Positions 3,936 to 5,069 of a DNA stretch of 5,069 nt are shown here, in pieces. Location: assembly GCA_035284865.1 (NCBI GenBank), contig JAYKHL010000249.1, positions 1-5,069 of the forward strand, read 5' to 3'. Below the pieces are notes generated by a model. That model ran no database searches, had not been told where the DNA came from, and saw only the letters and a program-made list of their open reading frames with translations. Each line of letters opens with the position of its first letter. Position 1 is the stretch's first letter. The translations under genes were made by a program, and so were the position numbers. The DNA comes from JAYKHL01 sp035284865. Lineage in GTDB: Bacteria; Cyanobacteriota; Sericytochromatia; S15B-MN24; JAQBPE01.

Positions 3936-5069
3936 TCAGGAGGCCACGGCGACCGAGTCGGCAGCAGCCACCCGGGTCAGCCTCACGCCGGCGCCACAGA
4001 ACTTGGCCTCGATAGACTCGTAACCCCGGTCGATGTGATGAAGGCCGGCAATTTGGCTCTCCCCCTCAGCCGCAAGGGCGGCAATGATGAGCGCAGCACC
4101 CGCCCGCAGATCGGTGGCCTTGACCGGAGCCCCCGTGAGACGGCGGGTGCCGAGAATCACGGCGGCATTGCCTTCCGTCTTGATGTTCGCCCCCATCCGG
4201 AGCAACTCGTCCACATGGAGGAAGCGGTTCTCGAATACGGTCTCACTGATCATGCTGGTGCCGGGGATGGTGGCGAGCAGCGCCATCATCGGGGCCTGGA
4301 GATCGGTCGGGAACCCGGGGTAAGGCATCGTGCGAACGTCCACGGGCTTCAGGTCGTCATGACCCTTGACAATCACGCTGTCGGGGCCATCGGGCTGTAT
4401 CAGGATGCCGGCTTCAGACAGCTTGCTGACAACGGCCTGCATGTGATCGAGTCGCACGCCTTCCACCCGAAGTTCGCTGCGGGTTATGGCGGCCGCCATC
4501 ATCAAGGTGCCGGCTTCGATGCGGTCCGGAATCACCCGATGGCTGCACCCACCCAAGCGCTCGACACCCTGAATGACGATGGTTTCCGTGCCGGCACCCC
4601 GGATGTCGGCCCCCATCGCGTTCAGCATGTCCGCCAGATCCACAATCTCAGGCTCCTGGGCACAGTTCTCCAGGACGGTCAGCCCATCAGCCAGCGTCGC
4701 CGCCATCATGATGTTCTCGGTGGCCCCGACGCTCGGGTAGTCGAGGTAGATGTTCGCGCCATACAGGCGATCCGCCGTGGCTTCCACGAAGCCGTGCTCG
4801 ATCTGGACCGTAGCGCCAAGCGCCCTCAGCCCCTTCAGGTGAAGGTCCACCGGACGGGAGCCAATGGCACACCCGCCAGGAAGCGGGATCTTGGCCTTGC
4901 CCAGCCGCGCGAGGATCGGTCCGAGCACGAAGAAGGAGGCGCGCATCTTCGTAACCAGGTCGTAGGGGGCCATGTGGTTGTGCACCCCCCGGGCATCGAT
5001 CACGAGGCGACCGTCCCGCGCGTTGGTCACCCTGGCGCCGAGGTGCTCGAGCACCTCGGCGATCACGCG
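3936..5069 (-). CDS. murA: UDP-N-acetylglucosamine 1-carboxyvinyltransferase (partial, N-terminus off right edge)
   Basis: MurA transfers enolpyruvate from phosphoenolpyruvate to UDP-GlcNAc, the first committed step of peptidoglycan synthesis, in the cytoplasm. The last 377 codons are visible; by family length (about 420) roughly the first 45-50 residues, including the conserved Lys-Asn pair, lie outside. The mobile-loop motif PGGCAIGSRPVDLH has the catalytic Cys (E. coli Cys115) at 4869-4871 and the Arg equal to Arg120, so the enzyme should be of the fosfomycin-sensitive Cys type. PYPGFPTDLQ carries the Asp equal to Asp305, and DLRAGAAL the Arg equal to Arg397. The end has the usual HIDRGYE.IE.KF.GAG...TR followed by a short Ala/Val tail. 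Codon GTG 5064-5066 is an internal Val, not the start. It is the first visible gene of a minus-strand unit with the glycosidase and Nudix genes; the promoter is outside the window. Only one murA is in view, so I cannot say whether a MurZ paralogue exists. Confidence 0.97.
   Translation of the reverse strand, partial: RVIAEVLEHLGARVTNARDGRLVIDARGVHNHMAPYDLVTKMRASFFVLGPILARLGKAKIPLPGGCAIGSRPVDLHLKGLRALGATVQIEHGFVEATADRLYGANIYLDYPSVGATENIMMAATLADGLTVLENCAQEPEIVDLADMLNAMGADIRGAGTETIVIQGVERLGGCSHRVIPDRIEAGTLMMAAAITRSELRVEGVRLDHMQAVVSKLSEAGILIQPDGPDSVIVKGHDDLKPVDVRTMPYPGFPTDLQAPMMALLATIPGTSMISETVFENRFLHVDELLRMGANIKTEGNAAVILGTRRLTGAPVKATDLRAGAALIIAALAAEGESQIAGLHHIDRGYESIEAKFCGAGVRLTRVAAADSVAVAS

Noticed and set aside
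3086..4015. Plus-strand open frame (309 codons) opposite the glycosidase and the end of murA
   Set aside because: The opposite strand carries unmistakable NAGPA and MurA motifs; this frame has no motif and reads like antisense composition.
5064..5066. GTG as the start codon of murA
   Set aside because: The family needs about 45-50 more N-terminal residues including the Lys-Asn pair, and the frame is open to the window edge.

Overview
The window is GC-rich, gene-dense bacterial chromosome. It holds six protein-coding genes, two of them cut by the window edges. I see no RNA genes, CRISPR arrays, insertion sequences or phage genes. The gene content (murA, an exported phosphodiester glycosidase, a MutT/MTH1-type Nudix enzyme and a 2-oxoacid dehydrogenase E1 alpha) is chromosomal housekeeping. 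The MurA and the glycosidase, with its AMIN-like front half, remind me of Cyanobacteria-related or other deep-branching lineages. That is only an impression, and I cannot assign a phylum from sequence alone.

Left part (1-1828): a minus-strand gene for the alpha subunit of a thiamine-diphosphate-dependent 2-oxoacid dehydrogenase runs off the left edge. Divergent from it, two plus-strand genes follow. The first encodes a 146-residue protein with one N-terminal membrane segment and no recognised function. The second encodes a 230-residue protein in three parts: an N-terminal RyR-type domain (the repeat domain also found in ryanodine receptors), a Pro/Ala-rich linker, and a C-terminal region that looks like two AbrB/MraZ-type beta-hairpin units. 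Both plus-strand genes have a similar promoter-like element, CCTYTACAATG. At the second gene it lies inside an imperfect inverted repeat.

Right part (1944-5069): three minus-strand genes form a compact unit, murA (5' end off the right edge), then a secreted phosphodiester glycosidase, then the Nudix hydrolase. The gaps are 16 and 2 bases. MurA makes the first committed peptidoglycan precursor in the cytoplasm. The glycosidase is predicted to act outside the membrane, probably on envelope glycans. The Nudix enzyme probably cleans oxidised nucleotides, so its link to the other two may be only co-transcription. The unit converges on the RyR gene across 115 bases that contain three small hairpins but no T-tract terminator.

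The most novel-looking item is the RyR plus AbrB-like protein with its own dyad-bearing promoter. Next are the 9-base G tract in the glycosidase signal peptide and the 8-base G tract in the RyR gene.
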